A stretch of 64,000 nt of DNA from Micropterus salmoides (taxonomy: Eukaryota; Chordata; Actinopteri; Centrarchiformes; Centrarchidae). Location of the stretch: contig NW_024041150.1 of the NCBI RefSeq assembly GCF_014851395.1, forward strand, positions 27,145,225 to 27,209,224, written 5' to 3'. This document shows, in pieces, positions 11,644-23,428 of the stretch. The notes under the pieces are model-generated. The model did no database searches. It was not told the DNA's origin and saw nothing but the letters and a program-made list of their open reading frames with translations. Every line of letters starts with the position of its first letter. Position 1 is the stretch's first letter. A program made the translations under genes and the position numbers.

Positions 11644-13283
11644 CAGGGTATATACAGGAATCCTGAAGTAAAATTCAATACCTTTTTAAGACCTTTTTCA
11701 AGACTTTGTCAACATATTTTAAGACTGCTGCGCCACTTTGAGCTGTAACCCATTAAATCAGCCACACACCTTTAAAAGGGACATATTTGAGTTTTTAAAA
11801 GGAATTTAAATGTATTTATAACATATTTGTTGCCTATATGTCATCAGGTTGTAACGCCACCTAAAAATTGAGGCATTCACCAACTTTCTCAGTTGCCTAT
11901 AACAGCCTGTATGAGCCAACTGTTTTCTATGTGAAGGACTGGTCAGATTTCCTGCGAAAAGCAACTGTCTTACATAAGCTATGACGTTTATGTATGCAAC
12001 ATTACAGCAAATCATGTGAAACACAGTGTAATTTTGTGATTTAGTTGGTTTAAACTAGATAATGTGAGCTTGCCTGCAATGATATGTGTGATAACCTTCA
12101 TCGACCACTTGATCAATACAACAAAATTCAAATAGGCCAGGAGGGAACAAAGATGAAGAGAATAAACTGAGTGATGAATAACGTAAGTAGTGTAGGCGGT
12201 GTAGCACAGGCACGACCTGGAGGAGGAGCTAGTCTAAATGACTGTATTAGTATAATATTATAACATTAAATTAAAAGTATATTGTTAATTCAATAGTAAA
12301 CTGTAAGTTTGAAATTAATATATTCATTATGTTACTATATTAAATGTAAGACTTACTATCATATAATAGTATATAACTTACCACTAATGTAATATTAATT
12401 CAAAGTACAGCTGTTTCAGTTCGGGGTTGTTTTTCATTCATTTACTTTGTGCAAGAAAAATGCTCTAGGCTACATGATAGTCTCCAACCTTGATTTTGGG
12501 CAGGCTACTAACTGTCAATAATCATACCCATGCAGAACATTGAGTTCAGTTGTTGTAGCACATCAAACTTTTTTAAAAATCACTCTCCATTCAGGCTGTG
12601 ATTGATCTGTTCACAAAAACTGACACTGACGAGAGCATCGGCTTTATGAAAAGTTGAATGTGTTTCAATAAAAGGATTTAGCTAAATAGCCAGCTAACAG
12701 TAGCCAAACATACACGCTCCTTGATTTTTCCCTGTTGTCTTCTGTCGTACCGATACAGCTGCTGGCAGCGCATCTCGCTCTTGTTTTTGAGGAACGGGGC
12801 TGTACAATGTCCCATAGTGGCCATAGAGCAACCGGCCAACCGGGTTAATCCCGTTACTGCTGATCACCACTCCGACTATGTTTTGGACAATTAGCATTGA
12901 GGGTCCGGTGGGGTGGGAGATTTCGATCGGTTGTACTCGTAAATCATTTACTGGTTTGCACAGATCTATTTTTTTGGTGTGTTTAAGAGTGAAATAGGCG
13001 CACAGAAGATCCCTGCGCCTAACGTTACAGAAACGATTCACACAGTCTAGTTCACTGCCTGTCTAGTATTTTTGGCTAAGCATTATAAATAAATACGTTC
13101 ACCTACACTTTTAGCAAACAAACTCTTTGGACAAACAGGATTTTTACATTGACAAACATATCTTCAAAATGTAATACCTTGTTAAATGGCGATTAAGACT
13201 TTTTAATACTTTTTAATGGCCTTAATTTTCGCAAAATGTATTTATTACCTTTTAAGACTTTTTAAGACCCCGCGGACACCCTG
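11644..13283. mobile_element. hAT-like non-autonomous element
   Basis: The left end reads CAGGGTATATACAGG and the right end, reverse complemented, reads CAGGGTGTCCGCGGGGTC. CAGGG ends are typical of hAT transposons. Sub-terminal TTTTAAGAC-type repeats face inward at both sides (ACCTTTTTAAGACC near 11675-11695 and ACTTTTTAAGACC near 13256-13268). No clean 8-bp target duplication is visible: CTCTTTAT on the left and TTTATACA on the right share only part. The 1640-bp interior has no transposase; a minus-strand frame of 115 codons at 12694-13041 has no recognised domain. The layout recalls a non-coding teleost hAT family. Confidence 0.52.
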
Positions 13284-13304
13284 TTTATACATCCATGTAA
13301 TGGA

Positions 13305-13400
13305 TACTGAACGTCATCTGTGTTAGCACTGTCACTGTGTGGGCTACATGTTAGCATGCTGACGTTAGCATTTAGCTCAAAGCTCACACAGCACGCAGAA
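13305..13400 (+). repeat. Short piece of dispersed teleost repeat
   Basis: The piece GTTAGCACTGTCACTGTG then TGTTAGCATGCTGACGTTAG and CATTTAGCTCAAAGC belongs to the same family as 8180-8800. It lies just outside the right end of the hAT-like element. Confidence 0.45.
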
Positions 13401-15879
13401 TATGACATTCCCAGCTGTCTACCCCGACTCCCTCCATTCCTTTCCAGCTGTTTTGCAGAAACAGCCATCCATCACCAACCATTCGTGAGGTCTGTGTTTG
13501 TGTGCATACCTATGTGTGTATGTGGACGTATGCCAAGTGAACAGCTAGTGTCTGTCCTTTGTGTCTGTGAGTCTCCCAGGTGACACATCACATCATGTCA
13601 CCACGCTGACTCACATTCGCCCTGAGTGGTCCAGGGTTTAGGGGACAGGAACACATGCATATATGCCAATAAAACCAACAACTTGCAATTACTACAAACA
13701 CGCTTGAATGCACACACATACTGTAACACTTAGCCAAAGGTGTTTTGTCACACTTAGGGGCACCAAACTGGAGAGAGATGCTAAATGAATTCATGGGGGG
13801 TTATAAATTATTACTGTTTTAAAGCCCCCCTGAGCTATTTTCAGCGGGCACAGCAACTCTGGCAGCACCCCTGCTCACACACAAATGCACAAGCACACTT
13901 TTGGTTTACCACATCACATAATGCCAACAAGATGTGTAAAATGCATCATTTCGTAAGACTGTGGTGCTCTAATCCTGTGCAGGTGCAGTCATGATTAATT
14001 GACTGGGGATTATGAGATAGAGCGGAACAATCAAGTAAAGAAAGGTCAGGACCACTGTTGGGAACAAGGCTCCGGTCCCCGGTGCTCCGCTTGAGCTTTT
14101 CCGGAGTCGTCTGAATTTTGTTCGGTGTGAGCTGGTGGCCCTGCAGGCTGCCTTAAATGGGGCGGCGTGAGCCTGCAGAGCCCTAGAATCATCCTCAAGA
14201 CCTGCAGCACAACAGTAAGTCATCTAGTGCCTAATTATGTTATCTTACGTAAATACTGTGTTAAATTTGGCATTTGTGGTCATGGTAATGTGTCCTCTAG
14301 ACTTTCAAATCTGACAGGGAATAAGTTAGATAAGTTCTATTTGAATATAGTTGTGCATTTGGTGCAGGAGCTGCTGAAATGTGGTGAATGAAATTTGAAA
14401 ATAGCAGCCTGTAGGTTTTTGCAGTAGTCAGTGGTTATTTATGGTGCTTATTGATCTCAATTATATAAAATCTCACATACTATTTGCAAACGAGGTCACT
14501 ATTTTCAATAACACTATATTCCATTATTCATATAAAATGTTTTGATCTCTAACATGGAAGTTTTTTTTTCCTTTACCTCCGTCTAAGACCTGGATATGTG
14601 AAAGTCAGAGAGCTGTGGCTGTAAAAACTTGATGTAAAAAGCTTAGTTTCATAAGCAACATGCCAAAAAGCGTTTCTGAAATATTAGCCAGGGACCTTAT
14701 GCATCCATAGGTTTGATTCATCTTTTATAAGATCATAACTTAAAAGCATTGGTGCAGATTCTGAAGTTAAAGTTCAGGCGACAGACACACTGTCCTCATC
14801 AGATTCAGAGAAATGCTTGCTGCTGTCCGCTTTTAAACGCTGAGACTGAGAGGGGGTGGAAATATATGGTTCAGCGTTTCCCCTCACAAGAACAGCACAG
14901 TAATCAATTCCGTTTAGTACAAATCCAATGCACTTAAACTTCCAGCGCGAATAACCAGAAGCTGCAGAGCAGAGGTACATTTATCGATAAAGCAATTAAT
15001 TCAAACTCCTCCTCCTCCCCCCTTCTTCAGGCCAGAGCTGCTGTCATACAGGTATTAAAGTTACTCAAAAAAGAGCAAGGCATTACATGTTACTTAGATG
15101 AAAAGTGTCACTGAGCTGCAGGTTGTTTGAACATTTGGGAGCCATGCGTTTCTAGATTGAAAATTGTCACACATGAACAATAACTAATAATTAAGCTAAT
15201 TATCTGTTTTTTCTCATTTTAGCAAACGTTAGCTCACAGCCACAGTTGTCTGAAAGGCCTGTCGTTAATTTAGGTTAACACAAACCCAGTAAAGTGAAAA
15301 TATTTAGGATATTTTAACGTTAACTTTTATGTGGATACGTTTAACTTTACTCGACGGTTAGCTACCGTAACGTAACGTAACGGTGGTAACGTAGCTGACC
15401 GTTACTTTGTTCGTGGTCGGTAAGAGTAACTTAACTGAGTAATTTACGACTGTTGACTACACTGCTGACTTCGCTGTCCAGTGCAATTTTATAAAGGACT
15501 GGGTTTTAATAGGGACTAGGTCCATCACAGAGGAGAGAGACAGACAGGAGGGAAAGTCATTAAAAGCATCCAGAGCTCCTGTGTCACATCCGTCAAGACA
15601 GAGAAAGCTACAGCACGACCGGAATAAGCCCGTACCTTTCAACGTAAAAGGCGCAGCTTGTTATTACAAACTATGTGAGTATACGGGGCTTTAGGCTGTA
15701 AAACACACTGCTTGAACGAAAAGCATGTTATTGTTAAATGCTCAAAATGTGAATTACTCTCGATACCAATTCTTCGTTTTCTCTTTTAAGCTTATGTAGC
15801 CTGAACGATGAGAGTGTAGCAACGTGTATGCTTAACTGAGTGTTTTATTTTGAAGATTCCAGCCGGTAGTGGCGCTTTT
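13401..15879. other. Intergenic / upstream of nwd2, no gene seen
   Basis: No supported exon. A GC-richer patch at about 14060-14215 ends in ACAACAGTAAGT, which is a good splice-donor match. It could be a non-coding upstream exon of nwd2, but nothing else supports this. Around 15365-15400 the unit CGTAA is repeated several times (CCGTAACGTAACGTAACGG). Confidence 0.4.
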
Positions 15880-16480
15880 ATTTTGTCAGGCTTCACCCTC
15901 TCCGTCTCTCAGAGCTCGGTCGGCTCGTAGAGACAGCAGGATGCCAAGGGGAGCACTCCGGCACACGGCGTCCGTTTTACCGTCTCCCGGCGTCGTCTCT
16001 CGGCCACAGCGACTCTGATGGGCGTTTTTATCTTCCGTTTACCGTCCTCGACGCTTGGATATTTTCGGAAACCACGAAATGAAGCGAATGAATGTGAGCA
16101 ACAAGAAGTGTCCTGTTGTGCCTGTCTCCAGCATCACTAGTAGTCGAGTCCCTCTCTGTGGATGCGGTGCCTCAGTGATGTGTTGTTGTCTGTTTTCAGA
16201 GGATTTTATTTAGTGTTCAGTAGTGGACTACCCAACTTTCCCCCTGCTTTTTGTTGTCTTTTTCGAGGTTTTCCGTCTTTGAAACAAATATTTCAGGATA
16301 GACCAACTCCGGAAAACCAGCGACTTGACAGCTCCTCCCGGCGGAATAACCAATCTTAGCGGTTATTCGCCTTTACAAGCATCTTCTCTGGGGTGGGAAT
16401 ACGACTGATGCTTGCCTTTGCTCGTCTGTTCGAGTTTTGTCTCGTCTCGTTCTGTTTGTCTGTTTGTCCCACAGTGGCAT
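15880..16480 (+). promoter_or_regulatory. nwd2: Candidate nwd2 promoter / 5' UTR region
   Basis: The stretch is visibly richer in CpG than its surroundings (for example 15955-16060 and 16325-16345), lies about 0.6-1.2 kb upstream of the first coding exon, and that exon starts behind a splice acceptor, so a 5' non-coding exon is expected nearby. A CCAAT motif sits at about 16348-16352. A 44-codon upstream frame (ATG at 16079, stop TAG at 16211-16213) lies inside it. I could not fix a transcription start or the donor site. The assignment is inferred from position and composition. Confidence 0.35.
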
Positions 16481-17078
16481 GAAAATTCATGAATGCGTCC
16501 AAGGACATGTACTATACAAATTACGCATGCACCATGACGGTAGTAGGCTGTGCGTAATATCCTATTATTATATCCCTACCACATGAATGCAATAACAAAC
16601 ACATTCAATCTCATTCCTGTGTTTGGAGAAGATTTGGCAGATCCATCCTAACTTGACTGTCGTGTGTGATGTGTGTGTAGCATGGGCGTTACGAGTATGG
16701 CAAGGTAGACTATTGCCACGCACAAACCTGGGGTAGAATCTATCAAACATTACTTATTTTTTATAATCACATGTATGAAAAGTCAGTTATTTAACAAATG
16801 GAGCTTTTTGGACCAAATGTTGACATGTGCTTTGCAAGTCTTAAACATAGTTTTGTCCTCAGGGATTCAGTAGATGCCTGTAAATGTGTCCAAAGTTAGC
16901 AGCAAATTAACACATATTAAATGCAGCTCCATGTCTTTGCCATAATAAACGCCCCATGTGTGTGGATGGATCAGGGGAATCTGCACGTCTGTCCGTGTGC
17001 CTGCGTGTGCGCCACTGTGCGCTAACATGCCCCTTCTGTGTGTGTGCGTGTGTGCAGCCACGCTGGAAGTCGCCCCCC

Positions 17079-17229
17079 ATGTGGCCGTCGGGAGTGGGGA
17101 GCAGGCAGCCCTGCCCGCGGGAGTCAGCGCTGCGCAGGGCGGCCATCAGCGGCAACATCAACGCCCTGCCGCCGAACAGCGTTCCCACCGGCCGCAGCGT
17201 CCGGGTCTTCATCTGTTCCAACCCAGACG
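17079..17229 (+). CDS. nwd2: nwd2 coding exon 1 (residues 1-50)
   Basis: The exon itself begins at 17058 behind a TG-rich tract ending TGTGCAG; coding starts at ATG 17079. It encodes MWPSGVGSRQPCPRESAL... and ends VRVFICSNPD plus one base before a GTAGGAG donor at 17230 (phase 1). The start is chosen because the MWP.G.G...PCPR.SALRRAA pattern is the conserved N terminus of NWD2; the frame is open further upstream to the acceptor without another ATG. The initiator context is weak (C at -3, T at +4). VRVFI begins the DUF4062-like fold. The exon is very GC- and CpG-rich compared with its surroundings. Confidence 0.9.
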
Positions 17230-19345
17230 GTAGGAGTCAGGCTGACACACATCCCCTCACACCCTCTTCAAGCCTGCAGACTCTCAGATAACACAAGAAA
17301 CTGCTTATTTTGAGTCATTTCACTAATAAAGAAATAGCTTACCCATATTTGATGTCCAGACTTTTTAGGATTTTAGTAGACTTGTCTGCAGTGGAAGTCA
17401 ACATGGTTAAGTAGCATGGTTCATGAAATGTAACTTGTGTAGACAGTTCTTGAGGAATAATCACAAAACAAATTACAGCTATTACCTACTAGTGCTGTAA
17501 AAAAATAAAAATAAATAAATAAATAAAATACAGATTTAGGCCCATTTTGAAGGAAAATCCATATATTAAGGTTTGGCATTGAGCTGCTACATTCAAAAGG
17601 TCCACTTAACATAATAGCACAACTGTAAAATATGTTAAATTTTGACAACTTCACTGAACAAAACAAGAACAAATTGGTGCACTTTTATTCCAATAAAACA
17701 ATGAAACAACAGATTGCTTTCGACAGTGTGCATGGTGTGAGCAGAGTGCAAGACAGTTGGGTCGTGAAGGAGACACCCAGTTGCAGCTCTGTATTTGAAT
17801 ATGCCCTCCGGGCAAGGGGATAAAAATAGGCTCAGTAAAACTGGAGTAAACAAGGCAAGGGAAGTGGAGTAGGCTAGGAGAGAGCGAGGGAGAGAGAGAT
17901 GGGTGCACGCCAGGATTTAAAAGGGAGGTTGCTTTTGTCGATATATCACTGTCATTTGCTGGCCCTCACTGAGCGAATTCCTATGGCCCCCCCCAAAAAA
18001 AGAGATAGAATGAGTTGACCTCACATCATTGCGCTGTTATGGCCCGCAGTAGACAGTGAAAAGTCTGGTGTTGTTTAGCCACCTGTAGCTGACTCAGTCA
18101 TTCAGACCATCCCGTCACAGCATGAATTTAATGCTCCAATCTACACGTGGATGGAAAAACCGTGAGCACAAATGGAAAGACACACATCTCAGCTGTGAAA
18201 AGAGCTAATTATGGACTGCTGTTTCCAGTGAAGCGAGGTGCTGGTATTCAGTGCCATATCCTAGTAATGAAGCCATTGAGCTGTCTCACACAGTAGCGGA
18301 GAAACCCTGCCTGCATGATCACCTCGGTCAGATACAGCAAGGCATTCTTTGCATTTGTTTTGATCTCTTTAGGACTATCAGTTGAGTCCACTCCCTCACA
18401 GTATTTCGGCTGCAGCTGTTGAAACTGCAGAAATGTTTCCTATATATGCAAAACCTGATGTTCTGGTTCAACATCCACATACAGAAATACAGTTATTCTA
18501 TACTGTAACCCCTGTCTGCCCTCAATCCTGCTGAAGAACCTTGTTTCTCCATTATTCACTAGAGGGGGCTATCCATGCACTTATTCACCTTACTGTACAT
18601 GTACTGTAGAACGTGGTCAAATCAGACAAGCAATCAATAACATGGCTCACATAGATGCAATTCATATATTGATGGTACCCAGTCACAATAAGAGAGCCTC
18701 TCTCTGCTTCAGCATCAACATTTTGATTTAAACCCCTACTGTACAAATAGTAAAGTAGTGGAGTAGTGAAAGCCATGCGTGATCACCCTTCCTTTGACAA
18801 ACTTGCCTTGAGAACAGTTAACAAAAAACTGTTACACATAAAAGTGCCATTTCACTATTTGTAATACCAGACACTAGAAAGATGAACAATGGCATCTGCA
18901 GTATATTGCAACAGCATAACTGCACTGTTTTATTTTAGTGCGTCTGCTCTCTGCTTTGATGTACGGTGCCAAGCGTTTTACTTGCTCTCTGGTTATAGCG
19001 TTGCTCTGCTGAATACACTGACCCTAATGCCCTTAATCAAAAGCCAGAGGCGACCGCAACACACTCCTCCTGCTGTAGTCACCCCCACGGACCTCTTGGC
19101 GCTCAGTTTGAACAACAGTTTAGAACAAGTACACTGTGTTTCTCAGAAGAAGTTGATAGAAGAGACGAGTGGTTTGAGATGCCAGCGCAGCCTGCAGAAA
19201 CGTTCACTCCACAATGCAGTGATGTAGAGTATCTAAAGGTATTCCAAAGTGTTGGCCAAAATGTAAGCCAAACAACTAATTTGAGTGGATTTACGTCCTC
19301 CTTCCATGATGTTAATGAATCACTCAAGTTCTTGGCTCAGGTGGA

Positions 19346-19347
<2 letters not shown>

Positions 19348-19390
<43 letters not shown>
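19348..19390. repeat. (TG)n microsatellite
   Basis: About 21 uninterrupted TG units. Confidence 0.97.
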
Positions 19391-19393
<3 letters not shown>

Positions 19394-19528
19394 CCACAGT
19401 TGATCAATTAAAAACCCGGCTATCTGTTCTTGCCAGTAGCCAGACGGCAGCAGCAAACAAGAGAATAGCCTAACGTGATTTATTTTTGTGCGTACCTCTC
19501 AGTGCATTATGGAGGCTGTCTCATCTGT

Positions 19529-19530
<2 letters not shown>

Positions 19531-19562
<32 letters not shown>
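19531..19562. repeat. (TG)n microsatellite
   Basis: About 16 GT units, then a GGGTGTGT imperfection. It lies 140 bp from the preceding TG array. Confidence 0.95.
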
Positions 19563-19567
<5 letters not shown>

Positions 19568-21384
19568 TGTTTGTGGCAATCCATACAAGAATATCAAGAC
19601 ACCTCCATTACCTTGATGCAGTTACCTTAGGGGCTCTGGCATTGCTTCGGTGCAACGGGCAGCTACTTGTATGCAAGCTATCACTTAATCTGTTTAAAGT
19701 TGATAAAAGCACGAGGCCTAGGGATGTAATGCATGAAATCTACCACTCTCAACGCACCGTCATCAAGGCCATAGTATAGTCACCATGGAGACCGCTGATT
19801 ACAATACATTTCACCCCACAATTATCCCAGTATTCTTTTTCAACCTGCGTTGAAGGTTTTTAGCTCAGATTTCCGTAATTCAGTGTCTTTTCCCTTTAAA
19901 AAACAACTCTCTCCCTAATAACCATTGGCATTGAGTCTGGTGAAAGAGAACAAAGGAGAGAGTGGGATGGATGGCAGGGAGGACAGAGGGAGAGGTGGCA
20001 GGTGGAGAGACTGTGTCAAGGGTGGCCTTTGTTTAATAAATTGCTTCTCAGGGGCTGGTCAGTGCCAGGTTTTTTTGGACGAGTGCGGCCACGTTCTGCG
20101 GCAGTGTGGAGTTTATGACGCGCGCTAGCGAGCTTATTTCTCTGTCTCTTGTATTGTCCGCTGCCTCCTTGCCTCTTGCTCTTCTCCTGAAGCTCACTCT
20201 GATTAGTTTGGCAGCAGCTTTTAGTGACCTCTCTGAGTTTTCCAGAGTGCTGTGGAGCAATTCTGTACCCCCAGGGCTTCACTCTGACAAATTCAGCAGT
20301 TGCCCTCGCACACTCGTCCAACTCCCTGGGTGTTCAGACCATTTTGTGGAACATACTGTAAAAGCATTTCATTAGAGAACGATGGCGATGATAGCAAGCA
20401 GCCCGCTAGATACTCCTGAGTAAAATTACATAGTCATTATCCACTTACAACCAACAGAATTAACCTAGAGGAAACTGGTGTGGTCTGCAGGTGGTTTATA
20501 ACTAATGGGATTTTTATTTTATGTGCACATCAAGGACTCTGATGAGGGAGAGTTTGGGGGCTTAATACTGATATAATTGAGATTGAAAATGAACAAAATC
20601 TTACCAGTAATCTCCAATGAATGTTTCAGTAAGTGTGTTCTTGGAAGATATATTAATTTTAGAAACCGATCACTATTTTTGGCATCATTTAAAGTAACCA
20701 TAATAAAAAGTGGTAAGGTTTCAAGTCTTACCAAACACTGTCTCTTGACTGTTTTCTTTGTGCATCAAAATGTTGCTACATCAAAGGTGTTATCTGTATA
20801 CATCTTCTTTTGCTTCCAACACATTTTTATTCATTGAATTTGTAAGAGGTTTTTGCAGAATATATTTAATTGTGAAAAGGTTTATGAAATCTCCAAACTG
20901 AGGGGAAGCTTCTTCGCTTCAAAAATCACATGAATATTTAACACATCTCTCACACTTAAATTCTCCTTGGAATATAATACTAATTCTCTTCACTTCCGAC
21001 AGACACCGACAAAAAGAAAAAATTTCATGCAAAGGTTTATTATCCAAAAAGGACAGTTTCCAAGATTCAAATTTAATACTGTGGATTATAAAATAAAATG
21101 TGATGATCTGGTTATGAGTTTCCTAGTGAGGCACCATAAAATAAACACGATAAACAAAGTCTACAAAAACGGAAGAGAACCTGCTAGTTTTGAATTTGAT
21201 TACACAACTATATCAAAAGGAGCCTGCTCAGGTTACAAAAAAATCTAATTAGTATTTGAAATATCAACTCAACTTTATTCTGCTCTGTTTGAACTAACCA
21301 TGTGCTGTAATTCATTTTAAAACCTCACCTGTGGTTCTTCTGGACTGTCACTTTCATATGAGCTTGCTTGTATCCTTTGCCAGC

Positions 21385-21510
21385 ATCCAATCACAAGTGA
21401 CGAGTACTAGCCAATCACAGCACAGTTGGGCGGGACTTCTTGATACGCGATTCAAACGGAGCGAACGAGACGAGAAGAAAGCGCTGTGAGTGACAGGAGG
21501 CGGGGCTGTG
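21385..21510. promoter_or_regulatory. CCAAT / GC-box cluster inside intron 1
   Basis: Two CCAATCAC motifs (about 21387 and 21411), GGGCGGG at 21428-21434 and AGGCGGGGC at 21498-21506 lie within 120 bp, with more CpG than the flanks. This could be an intronic promoter or part of an old transposon. No transcript evidence is visible. Confidence 0.22.
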
Positions 21511-21744
21511 TGTATCAGCTCGCTGTAGGGGAGAAGAGAAGCGCATTTTCAGGTTCGAGACTGTGGAAAATTAATGTTAAAATTAACCATTTGAAATATT
21601 CAGAATTGATATGTATTAAATATTTTTGACAACCCAGTCCATACCCTAATCTACGCCTATGTGCCCAATCAAAGAGTTGAAGGGAAAGTAAGGACACAGT
21701 AGCTAAGTTCTTTTTATTTTGAAAAGTGTGGCATCATACCCTTA

Positions 21745-22124
21745 ATTACCGTAAAACCTGAAGTATTCAAGTGTCCTTTTACAGGCCTGGTGTGGTTACA
21801 CGTTCAATTAGAAGCCTGCTCTGGTATTCATGAAAGTTTTTTGGATGTATAAAACGTCTTAAAACCTGCTTGAGCTCTAAGCTGCTCAGACTGCACATAC
21901 AAATATAAATGTTTAAACTTGAAACTTTTGTCAATATGGACATGCACATCGTTAGGTCAGTTTGATTTTCCACAATTCAATCGTTTAGCTCATTTTGCAG
22001 AAACAGTGAGCACTAAAGTATTAGTCATTTAGATTTACTGACATGGTAAAGGATTTAAAGTCCTGTCCCATATATAGTTCAGTGACTGAAGCAAATTAAA
22101 GCTTAATTGAAGTTTTACGGTAAT
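21745..22124. mobile_element. Short MITE with ATTACCGTAAAAC ends
   Basis: The 13-bp ends are perfect inverted repeats (ATTACCGTAAAAC at 21745-21757, GTTTTACGGTAAT at 22112-22124). The interior is 350 bp, AT-rich and non-coding, with the phrase AGAAGCCTGCTCTGGTATTC that I recall from a common teleost MITE. Superfamily not assigned. Confidence 0.55.
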
Positions 22125-23269
22125 ATATGTTGATGCAGTGTTAGTGTCCAGCTCAAACTACAGGAGTACATTCATACATAAAATTTAAAATGTGCTCGTG
22201 GCATAAATGTGAGTATTTCATGACACTAGTGGCTTTTGAGGCTGCCAGCACAGTTGTTATTCAATGAACCTTTTATAGTACATTTTAAAGTTCGGTAGAC
22301 TAACACTTGTTCTTCATGCAGTCGTGCAGAGAGACGGGGAAGTCCCTATCACTGTTACATCCAGCCCTGTGTTACCTCATTTAGCTGTACATTGTTGTTT
22401 TCCCTCGATGCTTAACAACATGTGCGGTGGCTCAGTAACCTCCAGTGGATTTCCTTCATCCTGATTCAGTGTTTCTCATATAACCTGTAGGGTCTCCTTG
22501 TGCTCAGGAAATGCAGCAACATCTGGCCTTTATGGATGGCTGATTTACACAGCCACAATTTGCCTTCTGCTTCTTCCAGGTCATTCGGTATCGATTTGCT
22601 CACTGACTGTGCGTTTGCATCATTGCGGTTCAGGTTCAGATCTGCACATAAGAGAGTTTGCGCGGTACATTAAATGACATGAACGGTTTAGAGCAACAGT
22701 AATGTGTGTACTGAGGCATGTTGTGCTTAAATGTTTGTGGTGTTGTTTGGTCTCCTCTGACGTATTGTAGACTTTGTTTTTATTTCTCAATACATTTATG
22801 ATTTATTGAGAAATATGCAGTGATGAGATTCGACAAGACAAGTGAGAGCGTGAACGCTGCAGGTTTGACCACTGTGTCACAGCGTTATTCAATTTGCTAA
22901 GACACTTATCTTGTAGACTTTGCTTGCTCTCTCTCTCTCACTCTTAATCAGATATCTCTAAGCAGTTGTGCATACCAAGTGCCTCTGGAGTGTCAGTTGG
23001 TGTAGCTTGATAAGAGCAGAGTGATTGCTTTGTCAGATCCTTGTTGATGAGACTCTGAGAGGGCAGCTGTGGAGTGACCACTATCTAGAGTAATGAAGGA
23101 CCAGCTGAAGAAATGTCAGTATAATTAAATTTGTAGTGTTATAATACTTTTGGTTTAGCTTTTTGACTTGTTAACCAGAGTTACTTTAGTATTAAGGTCT
23201 GCTGAGATGGTGTGGTTGATGTTTAAGTCTTTTATCAAGCAAAAATCCAAAACAATCCCTGGTTGCAGT

Positions 23270-23428
23270 TTTTCTCAGTTTCATAACTCTAAGATCTTTT
23301 GGACTGTTGGTTTGATAAACAAGCAATATGAAGATCTTGGACTCTGATGGGCATTAGTTACTATTTACACCTATTAAAGACTAAACAATTAATGTGAAAT
23401 AATTTATGAAAATAATTGTTAGTTGCAG
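23270..23428. repeat. hAT-like dispersed repeat fragment ('GTTAGTTGCAGCC' family)
   Basis: The fragment includes TTTTGGACTGTTGGTTTGAT, AAACAAGCAATATGAAGA and ends GAAAATAATTGTTAGTTGCA GCC. The same phrases recur at 24955-25245, 35040-35530 and 52130-52345. The GCAGCC terminus and AATCG-rich sub-ends resemble a very abundant non-autonomous teleost repeat. Confidence 0.5.

Noticed and set aside
14060..14215. GC-richer patch ending in a good donor (ACAACAGTAAGT) as nwd2 exon
   Set aside because: There is no coding similarity and no independent support. It is mentioned only as a possible non-coding upstream exon.
16907..17221. Minus-strand open frame of 104 codons opposite nwd2 exon 1
   Set aside because: It is a shadow of the GC-rich coding exon. 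The plus-strand frame matches NWD2 with correct splice sites.
20967..21248. 93-codon plus-strand frame in intron 1
   Set aside because: Lys/Asn/Phe-rich composition as expected from AT-rich DNA, with no recognised family.
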